From positions 930,001 to 994,000 of the forward strand of contig JADJPE010000005.1 in NCBI GenBank assembly GCA_016713425.1: a stretch of 64,000 nt of DNA, given 5' to 3'. The notes beneath the pieces were generated by a model, which saw only the letters and a list, made by a program, of their open reading frames with translations, was not told the DNA's origin and did not search any database. The stretch is from Deltaproteobacteria bacterium (GTDB taxonomy: Bacteria > Myxococcota > Kuafuiibacteriia > Kuafuiibacteriales > Kuafuiibacteriaceae). Each line of letters starts with the position of its first letter. The stretch's first letter is position 1. This document shows, piece by piece, positions 1 through 9,344 of the stretch. A program made the position numbers and the translations under genes.

Positions 1-63
1 CACACGTAGGCGGCTCGCCTGCACACGTAGGCGGCTCGCCTGCACACGTAGGCGGCTCGCCTG
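1..63. repeat. 21-bp direct tandem repeat, three copies
   Basis: Three identical head-to-tail copies of a 21-bp unit that begins CACACGTAGG and ends CTCGCCTG. The array starts at the window edge, so it may continue upstream. It lies before the secreted protease gene; 64-231 holds no recognisable gene. Confidence 0.9.
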
Positions 64-231
64 CAGTTCAGTATACAAGCTGACAACGCTAGGGGCCGAA
101 GCCTCGCATCCACCAGAGACACCGAGGCCCGACCGAGAACCTCCGCGCGCTTGGCCGCATCTGGCATGGCGGCTGCATTTTGCCTGCGAAGCAGCCGACC
201 AGACGAACAACCAACCGCAACGGAGTTCAGA

Positions 232-1230
232 ATGAAACGACAATTATTGACAAACATGACCGCCGCCGTCTTCGCCGCCGCCAGCTTCCTGGCGTGCGGT
301 GGGCTCGAGGAAGACAGTCCCGGCGACGAGATCCAGGCGGTCGACAATCTGACCGGTGGAGGATATGTCGCGACCGACGGAAGCCTCAACTATGCGTTCA
401 AGTCGGTCGTACTCATGGCGACCTGGACCTCGTCGGGTTGGAGACAGCAGTGCACCGCAGCGCGTGTCGGCCCGAACGTCCTGCTCACGGCGGCCCACTG
501 CGTGACCGGGAGCCTGTCAGCTTACTACGCACCGGGAAAATTCATTGGTCTATCGGCGTCGCGGTCACCGGACCCCAGCACCTATATCAGCTACATGGTC
601 AAGTCGGTCCAAACGACAGGTCCAAGCTTCATGACTGACTACCCAGGATACAACGGGATACTGCTCGCACCCTACGGATCTGACTTGGCGGTCATCAAGG
701 TTACGACCAACCTGCCGAGCACCATACGAACGGCCACCGTCGAAACTCGCGCGGTCGTGGATGATGAGCCGGTCGTGATCTTGGGCTATGGTTGCGAAAA
801 CGGTTACTACAGCAGCAACGCACCTCGACTCAAGTATGCGCTCACGAAGAAGCTCAAAGCGTCAGCATCGAGTGAAGTCCAGGCGGCGTTCAACGAAATG
901 GGATCGGCTTGGACCTCGGGCACGAATGATTGGTCCGCGGTGGCGAAGAACTATCTTGCAACGCCGGGCTACAGGTACAGCGAAGCCAAGGGCACTGCGA
1001 CGCCAGCGAGCGTTTGTCCCGGCGACTCGGGGGGTCCAGTGTTCGCCGCACGCTCAGGGATCAACTGGAAGAACCAGGACATCATCGTAGGGGTCAACTC
1101 GTTCATGTGGTGGTCGTGGCCCGATGAGTACGCTGGCGACCGCATGGGCCGAGTGAACGGGCACGCAAACGTCAGCCTGAGCGCTGCGGTTTCGTTTCTT
1201 CGAACCGTCGGTGGCGTGAGCCTTAGATAG
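232..1230 (+). CDS. Secreted trypsin-like serine protease lipoprotein (S1 family)
   Basis: A 332-aa protein. The start at 232 was chosen because it gives a clean lipoprotein signal peptide (basic MKR, hydrophobic stretch, lipobox FLAC near residue 22); an upstream in-frame start at 151 would add an unlikely leader. The chymotrypsin-fold catalytic triad is visible: His89 in LTAAHC, Asp151 in DLAVIK, Ser266 in GDSGGP. It is therefore predicted to be an active, lipid-anchored extracytoplasmic endopeptidase, as is common in predatory or degradative Myxococcota. Its substrate is unknown. The stop codon touches the left end of a MITE-like repeat. Confidence 0.88.
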   Translation: MKRQLLTNMTAAVFAAASFLACGGLEEDSPGDEIQAVDNLTGGGYVATDGSLNYAFKSVVLMATWTSSGWRQQCTAARVGPNVLLTAAHCVTGSLSAYYAPGKFIGLSASRSPDPSTYISYMVKSVQTTGPSFMTDYPGYNGILLAPYGSDLAVIKVTTNLPSTIRTATVETRAVVDDEPVVILGYGCENGYYSSNAPRLKYALTKKLKASASSEVQAAFNEMGSAWTSGTNDWSAVAKNYLATPGYRYSEAKGTATPASVCPGDSGGPVFAARSGINWKNQDIIVGVNSFMWWSWPDEYAGDRMGRVNGHANVSLSAAVSFLRTVGGVSLR

Positions 1231-1460
1231 AGACTGTCGGGAAATCGCTCGCAGACCTGGCTTCGAGAGATTGATGTTCTTCTCCTTCGCCACCCGAGCA
1301 TGTTTCAGCCAATACCCATCCGACGATCCTTCATCCCCCATCACGGCACGAATCGCGTGTGCCGCTGAGGTGGACGGGGTCGCGTAGCGTGTGGAGGAGG
1401 CTCCGCACGTTGCGCGACCTCGGCCACCGTCAACGAAGCCTCCGATTCCCGATAAGCTCC
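1229..1460. mobile_element. MITE-like repeat, copy 1 (232 bp)
   Basis: Ends form imperfect inverted repeats: AGAGACTGTCGGGAA at 1229-1243 and TTCCCGATAAGCTCC at 1446-1460 (11 of 15 pairs). A core from about 1315 to 1453 is nearly identical to 27175-27415, except that a central block of roughly 95 bp is absent here. An internal hairpin has arms 1378-1396 and 1401-1419 (16 of 19 pairs). No transposase is encoded, so this looks non-autonomous. It abuts the protease stop codon. 1461-1652 shows nothing else recognisable. Confidence 0.65.
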
Positions 1461-1652
1461 AGATAGACATCGACCTTGCGAGAGCGTTAGCCTCAAGTTG
1501 ATGGGCGAGTGGATAGGCGAGTGGAAGACGGCGCGATCCCTTGCGGCGCTGGAAGCCGATGATGAACCGACCGTCGGCGCGAGCCGTCATTCTCCTGGTA
1601 GTCCGCGCCTTGACGGCCCAGGATGTAGCTGTTCTTCGAAAGCATCGCGGCG

Positions 1653-3406
1653 GTGACGACTCGACCCGGGGCAACCGGAGAGACGCCGTGGACGAGAAGG
1701 GCCATGTCTGGCCTTTCTTGGCCGCCGATTCTTCGCGCCTTTGACTCTGTCCCAGGGCTTGCGTCGCATCGGACGCATCGGACGCAACGGACGCAACGGA
1801 CGCAACGGACGTCGCTCGCACGGATCATCGGCGTGGTCACTGTGGTTGCGTTTTCCTTAGTGGCCTGTCCGAGCGCAGACGAACCACGCGACGAGGCGCT
1901 TCTTGATGCGGCCCTTCCACCCTCATCGGCTCCGGCGGATGCGGCCTTCCTACCGGAACGCAGAGATGACTCGGGAGACACCGGCGTCGAAGAAATCACC
2001 GAGGCCGGCACGTCGGCCGACGCCCACGAAGTGACCGACGCAGTCGCTGAAATAGGAGACGGCGGCACCGAAGAAAGAGGGCGCCTGATGATTGAACCCA
2101 AGAGCGGGTCGTATCCGTATCGGACAGCAATCACGCTGACCGCAGAAGACCAGTTCTCCGAGATTCGCTACACACTTGACGGGACAACGCCCGACCGCGA
2201 ATCGCTCGTGTACACGGCGCCGCTCGTCATGTCACAACCTGTCGGAACCTCGCTGGTCGTTCGAGCCATCGCGTTCCAAAGTGACGGTAAACGCTCAGCC
2301 GAGATCCGGGGCGATTACACCATCGAGCCTGGACTGGTGATCCATTTTCGGAAGCCCGCCGATTGGTCGTCACCTTCGTTCTACTTCTGGGATCCGCGGC
2401 CGGGCCCCCTCACAACTCTTTGGCCTGGCATTGCCATGCTCCCCGAAAACGCCTCCGACGCCGAAGGCTGGTACTACGCCACGCTCAAGGGCCAAGTCGA
2501 GGCCAATTTTCTATTCAATGGAAATGATCGCCCACAAACGGAAGACATCTACTGGTCCAAGCAAGAAGGCTGGTTCGACGAATGGGAGTGGATGGACATC
2601 TCACCCGAAGCCATGCGACGTTACACAACGTGCTGTCTGTTCCCGAACGCCCGTCCGAAAGCGCTCATCATGAGTTTCGACGACGGCCGCGAACAAGACG
2701 CGCGTCTCATCGAGATCTTCGATCGCTACGGCATCAAGGGATCTTTTCATTTGAACTCCGGAAGTCTCGGAGCCCGAGACATCGCGGCCGCCTACGAGGG
2801 CCACGAGGTCTCGTCGCACTCGGTGCATCACCCATATTTGAACGACCTGACGAGAGCACAGCTCGAGGCCGAAGTTCTTCAAGATCGCCTGAACCTCGAG
2901 GCGCTCGTCGGGTATCCCGTCCGCGGGATGGCGTATCCGTTTGGGAGCTACAATACGACGCTCCTGCGGTCCATGAACGACTTCGGGCTCGTCTACGGAC
3001 GCGTCGTGCCCACAACGAAAGACTTCCGGCTTCCCTACGATCTCCTCCGTTGGCGCGGCACATGTCACCACAGCGAAGCCTCCGGGTTGGTCGATGCATT
3101 CTGGGCCACCCCCCAACTGACATGGCGCTCTTCTTCATCTGGGGTCATAGCTGGGAGTTCGACCGCAACGAAGCCAACAACAGTTGGGCGTACATCGAGG
3201 CGCTGGCTGACCGCCTGTCAGGGCGACACGACGACGTCTGGTACGCATCCGTAGGCGAGGTCGCTGACTATCTCCTTGCCCTGCGGGCGCTCGAGTTCTC
3301 CGCAGATGGCCGCAGCGTCACGAATCCGTCGGCCGCGCCGGTTTGGGTGAAGCGCATCGATGGGTCGGCCGTGGAAGTCTTGCCTGGGGCTCACCTCGAG
3401 TTATGA
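1653..3406 (+). CDS. Polysaccharide deacetylase (NodB) lipoprotein, frameshifted near its C-terminus
   Basis: The first frame runs 1653-3254 and the C-terminus continues in another frame to 3406. The protein has a lipoprotein signal (lipobox SLVAC), an Asp/Ala-rich linker, a chitobiase/FN3-associated type module (DGTTPD), a starch-binding-like module with many Trp residues, and a NodB domain with SFDDG, the SSHSVHHP metal motif and a YPFGSYN motif. NodB enzymes remove acetyl groups from chitin-like or peptidoglycan sugars. Adding one C to the C6 run at 3109-3114 restores the frame and gives the expected ending (FFIWGHSWEF), so this is either a recent -1 mutation, a phase-variable tract or a sequence error. 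The first ~50 residues, including HRT/QRT repeats, are doubtful; the true start may be an alternative codon nearer the signal peptide. Confidence 0.8.
1766..1810. repeat. 9-bp tandem repeat, five copies
   Basis: Units GCATCGGAC (2) and GCAACGGAC (3), just upstream of the lipoprotein signal of the deacetylase. If translated they give HRT/QRT repeats. The tract may lie in the leader rather than in the coding region. Confidence 0.85.
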
Positions 3407-3455
3407 CGCACTGCACAACAGACCAAACCTCACCACCGGGCGTATAGGTCGAAGC

Positions 3456-4229
3456 ATGAAGCATTCGTTTTCGAACGCCGTCGTCGTCGTGGCCATCGCC
3501 CTGGGCACAAGCTTCTGCACGCTGTTGGCTGTGCCTGGACACGCCTTCGCACGATGTGCACCGGCAGAGCTCCTCCTCACCCCAAGCTCCAAGACTGTGC
3601 TCCCGCCCAACCCAACGCTCTACGTCTTCGCACCCCGCAAAGAGCCACCGCGAATCCGCGTCAAGGATGCGCGGGGCCGCAAGCTCCGAACCACGATCAC
3701 TGCCCTGCCGAGCCCTCCGGCCTACACCGCCTTCGCGGTTCGCATCGAGTCTTCGGCGCCATCCGAGCTGCGCGTCGAAATGCATGAGCGGAAGAGGCCG
3801 GGAACAATCGTTCGCCGACGCTACCAAGTACGCGCCATCGGCACCCAACCCGTTTCGACCGACACGGCGCGGCCGTCTCAGATCGTTCGCAAAGACGAAA
3901 CGAGCGATCGCTGGACCTGCTCGTACAATGAAACCGCGAACCTCACGGTCGACGACTGGGCACCAGCCTACGAAGTAAGGTGGCGCGACGAGCAGGTCGA
4001 GCATTCCGTTGTCATCCCTCCGCGCGTCGATGCGTTCTTCGAACGCGACCCTGCCCCTTCAACGGCAAGACTCGAACTTGGACACGTGAGCTGTCTCGGG
4101 CAGACGTTCGAATTCACGAACACCCTCGAACTGCGAATCGTTCGGCTCAGCACCGATGGCGCGGCGTCGTCCGAGTCGAGTCCCATCACCGTCGCGCCAC
4201 CGCCCAAAGCGCCGAAGGACAAGCGCTAG
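3456..4229 (+). CDS. Secreted hypothetical protein
   Basis: 257 aa. The start at 3456 (MKHSFSNA) was preferred over an in-frame start at 3360 because it begins a classic signal peptide (hydrophobic run, probable cleavage after AFA). The mature part is beta-rich by eye, has three cysteines (RCAP, WTCS, SCLG), no transmembrane segment and a Pro/Lys-rich tail. It is predicted to be periplasmic or secreted. I do not recognise the family and assign no function. It follows the deacetylase by 50 bp on the same strand and could be co-transcribed with it. Confidence 0.7.
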   Translation: MKHSFSNAVVVVAIALGTSFCTLLAVPGHAFARCAPAELLLTPSSKTVLPPNPTLYVFAPRKEPPRIRVKDARGRKLRTTITALPSPPAYTAFAVRIESSAPSELRVEMHERKRPGTIVRRRYQVRAIGTQPVSTDTARPSQIVRKDETSDRWTCSYNETANLTVDDWAPAYEVRWRDEQVEHSVVIPPRVDAFFERDPAPSTARLELGHVSCLGQTFEFTNTLELRIVRLSTDGAASSESSPITVAPPPKAPKDKR

Positions 4230-4285
4230 CCCCAGGCGCTCGAACACCCTCGCCCGAGCTCCGCCTCGAGGGCCCTCTCTTGACC

Positions 4286-4309
4286 GCTTATGCACATATG
4301 TGCATAAGC
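4286..4309. promoter_or_regulatory. 24-bp perfect palindrome, likely operator
   Basis: Half-site GCTTATGCACAT followed by its exact reverse complement, with no spacer. It lies 21 bp upstream of the UPF0251 start codon, where a dimeric helix-turn-helix protein would control the UPF0251-peroxiredoxin-NifX cassette. Being AT-rich in a GC-rich genome, it stands out. The bound protein is unknown; autoregulation by UPF0251 is one option. Confidence 0.6.
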
Positions 4310-4330
4310 TCCTCCCGAGGAAGAGACCGC

Positions 4331-4687
4331 ATGCCTCGCCCATTTTGCCGTCGGCGTATCCAAGGATTTCCAGCCGCACCGGTGTTCAAACCGGCAGGCG
4401 TTCCCCTTCGCGACCTTGAAGAAGTCGTCTTGGCGCTCGACGAATACGAAGCCATACGGCTCGCCGATCTCAACGGGCTGTATCAAGAGCAGGCATCAGA
4501 GGAAATGGGCGTATCACGCACGACATTCAGCCGAATCGTCGATGCCGCGCATCGAAAGATCGCCGACGCGATCGTGCATGGGAAAGCCATTCGAATAGAA
4601 GGAGGCCCGGTCATAGAAGAAGGCCCAGTGACGGGTACCGACCGACGACCGCGGTGTTGTGAGAGGCACGCAAAACAGAAGGGCTAG
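4331..4687 (+). CDS. UPF0251/DUF134 family predicted DNA-binding protein
   Basis: 118 aa, starting at the ATG after GAGGAAGAG. It shows the family features: an N-terminal MPRPxxCRRI signature, the central VxLxLDEYEAIRLADL block, and a sigma-region-4-like helix-turn-helix (QEQASEEMGVSRTTFSRIV, residues ~55-75), with a Cys pair near the C-terminus (RCCE). Members are presumed transcription regulators and often sit next to NifX/NafY-like proteins, as here. The palindrome just upstream suggests autoregulation (inference). Confidence 0.87.
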   Translation: MPRPFCRRRIQGFPAAPVFKPAGVPLRDLEEVVLALDEYEAIRLADLNGLYQEQASEEMGVSRTTFSRIVDAAHRKIADAIVHGKAIRIEGGPVIEEGPVTGTDRRPRCCERHAKQKG

Positions 4688-4764
4688 ACGAAGCTCGGGG
4701 TGCGCAGTCCGATGGCGCATCTCTTCGGCGCCAAGTCCTCGAGGAATCAAAGAGGAGAAGCAGC

Positions 4765-5493
4765 ATGATGAATCAACAGACAATGCACGACGGAACCGAG
4801 GTCCCGAAGCGGACTCAGCCTCGTGTCCCGCTCATCGGCGAAGCCGCGCCTTCTTTCAAGGCACAGACCACGCAAGGTGAGATCGTCTTTCCCGATCAGT
4901 ACAAGGGGAAATGGGTCATCCTTTTCAGTCATCCAGCCGATTTCACCCCGGTATGCACGACCGAGTTCATGACCTTCGCGAAGCTGGAGAAGGACCTAGA
5001 GGCGCTCAACTGCAAGCTCATCGGACTCTCGATCGATAGTCACTACAGCCACATCGCATGGCTCCGCACCATCAAGGAGAAGATCGAGTGGAGCGGCATG
5101 AAGAACATGGAAGTGAAATTCCCGGTCATCGCTGATCTGACGATGGAGGTTGCACATAAGTTCGGCATGGTACAACCCGGCGCAAGCGACACGCAGGCCG
5201 TCCGAGCCGTCTTCTTCATCGACCCGGAAGCAAAGATTCGCGCGCTCATCTACTATCCCCTCTCGAACGGACGGAACTTCGATGAGGTCAAACGCCTGCT
5301 AATGGCCATGCAGACCTCCGACAAGTACAAGGTCGCGACTCCGGCCGACTGGAGACCCGGCGATCGGGTCATCATCCCGCCGCCCGGTTCCTGCGGCCAA
5401 GCCGCCGAACGTGTAGAAGGCGCCGGCTCGGATTATGAATGCCTCGATTGGTTCCTTTGTCTGAAGAAGCTCCCAGAGGAGAAATTGCGATGA
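4765..5493 (+). CDS. Peroxiredoxin, Prx6 / archaeal type
   Basis: 242 aa, with a good ribosome site (AGAGGAGAAG) before the ATG. AhpC/TSA fold with peroxidatic Cys64 in the PVCTTEF motif and conserved PxxxTxxC context, followed by the long C-terminal 1-Cys-Prx extension. That extension carries extra cysteines (GSCGQ, YECLDWFLC), resembling archaeal thiol peroxidases where C-terminal cysteines resolve the sulfenate. It reduces hydrogen peroxide and organic peroxides in the cytoplasm. It sits between a UPF0251 regulator and a NifX-like protein and its stop overlaps the next start (ATGA), indicating coupled translation. Confidence 0.92.
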   Translation: MMNQQTMHDGTEVPKRTQPRVPLIGEAAPSFKAQTTQGEIVFPDQYKGKWVILFSHPADFTPVCTTEFMTFAKLEKDLEALNCKLIGLSIDSHYSHIAWLRTIKEKIEWSGMKNMEVKFPVIADLTMEVAHKFGMVQPGASDTQAVRAVFFIDPEAKIRALIYYPLSNGRNFDEVKRLLMAMQTSDKYKVATPADWRPGDRVIIPPPGSCGQAAERVEGAGSDYECLDWFLCLKKLPEEKLR

Positions 5494-5900
5494 ATCTGTG
5501 TATCCCCATCCGACACGACGAAGGGCTCGACAGTCGCGTATCGCCGCATTTCGGTTCAGCGCCCGCATTCATGGTCGTCGACGTTGATTCGAAGATGCAT
5601 CAAACGATCGCCAACGCCCAGAAACACCACGAACACGGCCAGTGTTCGCCCTTCGAAGTCCTCCTAGGACATTCGATCGACGCGATCGCGGTGGGAGGAA
5701 TCGGCGCGGGCGCGTTGAGCAAACTGCTCGCGGCAAACATCCCGGTGTACATGACCAAGCACGCAACCGTGGATGAGGTCGTCGAAGCCTACAAGCTCAA
5801 CGGACTTCGACGACTCGATCCGAACGACACATGTACCCATCATGGACGTGGCCACGACGGGCACGGCCATCGACACGGTCCGTCGGCGAAAAATCCCTAA
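5490..5900 (+). CDS. NifX/NafY-like (dinitrogenase iron-molybdenum cofactor family) protein with His-rich tail
   Basis: 136 aa. The ATG at 5490 overlaps the peroxiredoxin stop as ATGA; an earlier in-frame start would run deep into that gene. The domain is the small RNase-H-like fold of the NifB/NifX C-terminal family: MNLCIPIRHDEGLDSRVSPHFG at the N-terminus in shortened form, then a GGIGAGAL turn. No nif genes are nearby, so a role in iron-sulfur or metal-cluster handling is more likely than nitrogen fixation. The tail (THHGRGHDGHGHRHG) is a probable metal-binding site. Context suggests a redox/metal stress cassette. Confidence 0.87.
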   Translation: MNLCIPIRHDEGLDSRVSPHFGSAPAFMVVDVDSKMHQTIANAQKHHEHGQCSPFEVLLGHSIDAIAVGGIGAGALSKLLAANIPVYMTKHATVDEVVEAYKLNGLRRLDPNDTCTHHGRGHDGHGHRHGPSAKNP

Positions 5901-5975
5901 CCCCTCCTCCGGTGTCCGGTGCCATAGCAGAACGAAACCGACACCTCGAGAAAGGCACGCACTTCGCGACCTCGA

Positions 5976-6593
5976 CTATTCCCGATAACTTCGTGGGAGC
6001 GACACCGACGACGCGTCTGTCTCGAGCAGATTGAGCGTCTGCTCAAGGATCTCGAGATCTTCTTTCATGCGCTCTAGGACTTCGGTCTCAATGTTGTCGG
6101 CGGCGACCTTCGAAAACCTCTCGATGTCGTCGGTCTTCCGCTCGATCTTCGTACGAACGTTTCGAAACTGCGCTTGCCACCAGGCCGCCGTATGCCCGCC
6201 GTACCCACCGGCTTCGGCGGTCTTCGCATCCGGGGTGGGCGCCTTCGGAAGCGTATAGCCCCCGCGTTCCAAGAGCGTGGCGAGCACCGTCAGATTGGCG
6301 CCGAGCATCTGTTCGTCACCGACGACGATCACGGGAATGCCTTTGCGTTCCCCTGCGACGCGCCGAAACTCCGTCCGCACCTCTGGTTGATCGACATCCC
6401 GGTAGGCGAACGGGACGCGGACGCGCCGCAAGAAGGCCTCGGCCGCACGACAAGCACCACACCAAGATGCGCCAAAAAGGACCACCGGCTTTCGTTCCGG
6501 CTTGGCCTCCAACCGAGTAGGAGCCGGAGGCAATAGGAAACTCAGACACAAGAAACCCAATCCAATCAAGATCGAACGCCCAATCTTCCGCAT
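5976..6593 (-). CDS. Exported glutaredoxin/thioredoxin-fold protein
   Basis: 205 aa, with the start placed at MRKIGRS because it begins a signal peptide; a longer frame reaches 6629. After the hydrophobic segment (~residues 6-27) comes a glutaredoxin-like domain with a redox CGAC motif (VVLFGASWCGAC), a YRDVDQPE strand and the cis-proline GIPVIVV, then a C-terminal helical, charged region (IERKTDDIERFSKVAADN) that may form a coiled coil. Likely a periplasmic thiol-disulfide oxidoreductase. It is convergent with the NifX-like gene; the 75-bp gap shows no clear terminator. Confidence 0.75.
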   Translation of the reverse strand: MRKIGRSILIGLGFLCLSFLLPPAPTRLEAKPERKPVVLFGASWCGACRAAEAFLRRVRVPFAYRDVDQPEVRTEFRRVAGERKGIPVIVVGDEQMLGANLTVLATLLERGGYTLPKAPTPDAKTAEAGGYGGHTAAWWQAQFRNVRTKIERKTDDIERFSKVAADNIETEVLERMKEDLEILEQTLNLLETDASSVSLPRSYRE

Positions 6594-6818
6594 CTCGGGG
6601 ATCCTAAGACACCTGAGTAAGACGCGCAAACGCGCAGGCCCGACCCAGCCGCGCTCCGGAAATCTCGAGGAATTCTCGTCGCAACATCTCGTCGCAACAG
6701 AACGGTCTGAGAAATCGGCGCCGTCGACCCGTGGGTCATCGCCCGTGGGTCATCGCTCATCGGCCGAGCGACTTGCGTGGGTTCGAAATTTGGAGCACCA
6801 GGATGGCCATGTCGGCCG

Positions 6819-9344
6819 ATGATGAGGAGGGTGAATTCTCGTGTGGCGATGTCTTGTCAGCGGCATAGGGCGCACTCTGGCCTCGAGCTCGCTCGCGCCA
6901 TCGAGACGCGGCGAGAAGAGGCCGCGACGTCCCAGACGAGCCCTGTCGCTGCGCCCGGAGACGGGTATGTGCGGCTATCCGGCCGAGCAGTCTACCCGGC
7001 CGTCAGTCGGGGCAAACATCTGGCGGAACTCAGAACGCAGATTGGCGCGCGAAGAGCGGCTCAAGTCGACAGCAGACAGGCGTCGGGCTCTTCGGGCTCA
7101 AGATCTGTGGTCGTCGTCGGCGCCGGGCCGGCCGGTCTGGTATCGGCCATCCATGCCTATAAACTTGGGTTCCAAGTGACGCTGGTTGAGCCGCGCGGAC
7201 AATCTCAGGCGCCGCCCCAGACGCTCAACTTGAGAACCGAGGTACGTGCTGCTCTGGCGCAGATTGATCCCGATCTATTCCGCGAAGTCTGGAGGGTCGC
7301 GACACGCATACGATGGGCCGAGGTTCTGAAGGATGGCGACGAGACACTCGTGGCCAAGTCGAACCCCCTAGAGATCTTGTTCCACCAGCACGGCGTGCCC
7401 GAGGACTCATTGCCGATGCTTAGGAGGAGGCGGCCCGAATCGAAAGAAGAGATTGAGGCGAAGCGCGATAAGCTGAAGCATCAGGCTGGAAACGGGTTTT
7501 CGGCGCCGACCGCGCCTCCCCTCTCTGAGGACACCGAATACGCACCGGCGCGCCATGCGGCTTCCCAAAGTACCTGGCAGGTCTCGGCCTCCGACCTCAT
7601 TCGCGTGCTATGGAACTTCGTCGAAACGCTCCAGAGCAATGAGAAGGAAGGCCGCGAACGACTTAGGATCCTTCGCGGCTGGGAAGTCACTGAACTCCCG
7701 GTCGCGGAGGAGGGTGAGGTTCGACGACGTGTGATCGTTGAACGCTCGACCACGGGTCGAGACGCGACGGTTTCCGAGCCAGAGCGGCAAGATCTGGGAG
7801 TGCCGGACGATATCATCCTTGCGGACGGCGCAAACTCGAAGCTCGTCTCAAAGGTGGGAACCGGTTTCGCGGATGTGGGGCCCAACACGCGGTTCGTTGC
7901 GGGACTGATAGACCGCCTTGCCCTGATGAGCGCAGGCGAAGGGAAAGGCGTGGTTCGCCGCGCAACCGAGGATTACGAATCCCTTATCCTTCGCCACATC
8001 GTAATGAGCCAGGCCAGCCGCGACTCATCCAAAGTATGGGCGCTCGTAGAAGTCCCCTCTGACCTCGATTTCACGGACGAACAGTCCGTCAGGCGATTCT
8101 TCGGCGAGTCGCTTTCAGAGGAGGAGGCCACGAGGCAGTACTTCGCACTCAAGACGCTACCGCTCATTAACCGCGGGCGCTCGGACGGTGGCTTCGAACC
8201 GGGGGATCTTCTGAATGAAGACCTTCCTTACGGTCCTCGGATGTTCGTCATGCAGTCGCGCATCGCGGGCCAACCGGACTTCGATGCTCAGAACGTTCAC
8301 TGTGTGGGCGATGCCAAGGGATTCTCGCACTTTCTTGCAAGCCTCGGGGCCTCAACGGGCTTAGGCCCCGACCAATTGGCTCTCGGGTTGTACTGGGGTG
8401 CCTGCGGGAGAAAACGCGCAGGACGCGATACGGTGCTTGAGTCAATGACGCTCGATCGACGGCTCTTCAACAATGTCTGGCATTGGCAAAACGTCGGCCT
8501 GGGCGAGTTCAGCAGTGTCACCGCCGCGAACCTGGGTTCCGACGTCTCAAGGAGAGCGGCCCGCGCGACCAACCAGCCGAAGACGGTGAAGGCAAACGCA
8601 ACCACAAGCGCATACCAAAGCGAAGCCGATCCAAGCGCGAGCGGGAATGTCGTCCACGTCGAAAGGCCGCCGAGACGTGAACCACGTCCCAAACGGAGCG
8701 CTCCCCAACGCGTACTCACGGCGCCCGCCGAGGCGCGGTTGGCGTCGATCGATGCGCTGGTTGATTCACCGCCAAACGGACCGGAGTGGAGTTTGATTCC
8801 CCAGGCGCGCATCGGAGGCGGCTACGGGAGCGGCACCATCACGCGCTATCTGCTGCGAGACGTCTTCTTTGACCGCACGGAAATGCGTTGGACGATCCAA
8901 AGGCTCGATACCACGAGGACCCCGAATGTCGAGGTTCCGGAGCCCATCGTCACCGAGTTCTATGAGAAGGTTCTTCTCCAGCCAAATCCAGGCTATCCAG
9001 GTTTGGTCGAGCTGAACAAGGACGACGCTCGCTTTCATCTCGGCGACGCGGAGGCGCCGGAAGCTGAACGCAGAAAGGAGATCGCCCGAAGAATGGCGCT
9101 TCCGATGGTCGACGCATCTCAACCCGTTCGTCTCTGCACAATCGGGCCGTTATCGAGCAAAGAATGGGCAAGAACCGTCACGATGTCCGACGTGCTCGAT
9201 ATTGGGTTGGAGGGCTCGACCTGGGTTGTCGAGCTTCGAAGTGGCGAGACCGTCCATTGCCAAGCACTCAAGCTCTCCGCGGGCGACCAGTCGGCCTATC
9301 TTGCGAAGGACGCAAGATCCTTCAGCCGCTCGCGCAACGCGTGA
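6819..9344 (+). CDS. Large FAD-dependent oxidoreductase with unknown C-terminal region
   Basis: About 841 aa; the start is uncertain (GTG 6777, ATG 6819, GTG 6843 and ATG 6849 are all possible, the last two nearer an AGGAGG at 6825). The N-terminal ~95 residues are low complexity. A Rossmann FAD motif (VVVVGAGPAGL) begins near residue 97, a DGANS segment lies near 335 and a VHCVGDAKGFSHF segment near 495, matching group A flavin monooxygenase architecture. The last ~250 residues are not recognised. No signal peptide or membrane segment is seen. No operon partner indicates the substrate. It could act on a natural product or be an effector-like protein. Confidence 0.7.
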   Translation: MMRRVNSRVAMSCQRHRAHSGLELARAIETRREEAATSQTSPVAAPGDGYVRLSGRAVYPAVSRGKHLAELRTQIGARRAAQVDSRQASGSSGSRSVVVVGAGPAGLVSAIHAYKLGFQVTLVEPRGQSQAPPQTLNLRTEVRAALAQIDPDLFREVWRVATRIRWAEVLKDGDETLVAKSNPLEILFHQHGVPEDSLPMLRRRRPESKEEIEAKRDKLKHQAGNGFSAPTAPPLSEDTEYAPARHAASQSTWQVSASDLIRVLWNFVETLQSNEKEGRERLRILRGWEVTELPVAEEGEVRRRVIVERSTTGRDATVSEPERQDLGVPDDIILADGANSKLVSKVGTGFADVGPNTRFVAGLIDRLALMSAGEGKGVVRRATEDYESLILRHIVMSQASRDSSKVWALVEVPSDLDFTDEQSVRRFFGESLSEEEATRQYFALKTLPLINRGRSDGGFEPGDLLNEDLPYGPRMFVMQSRIAGQPDFDAQNVHCVGDAKGFSHFLASLGASTGLGPDQLALGLYWGACGRKRAGRDTVLESMTLDRRLFNNVWHWQNVGLGEFSSVTAANLGSDVSRRAARATNQPKTVKANATTSAYQSEADPSASGNVVHVERPPRREPRPKRSAPQRVLTAPAEARLASIDALVDSPPNGPEWSLIPQARIGGGYGSGTITRYLLRDVFFDRTEMRWTIQRLDTTRTPNVEVPEPIVTEFYEKVLLQPNPGYPGLVELNKDDARFHLGDAEAPEAERRKEIARRMALPMVDASQPVRLCTIGPLSSKEWARTVTMSDVLDIGLEGSTWVVELRSGETVHCQALKLSAGDQSAYLAKDARSFSRSRNA

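Noticed and set aside
1..63. Possible CRISPR or origin iterons
   Set aside because: Three contiguous 21-bp units without spacers; no replication or partition gene is visible next to them.
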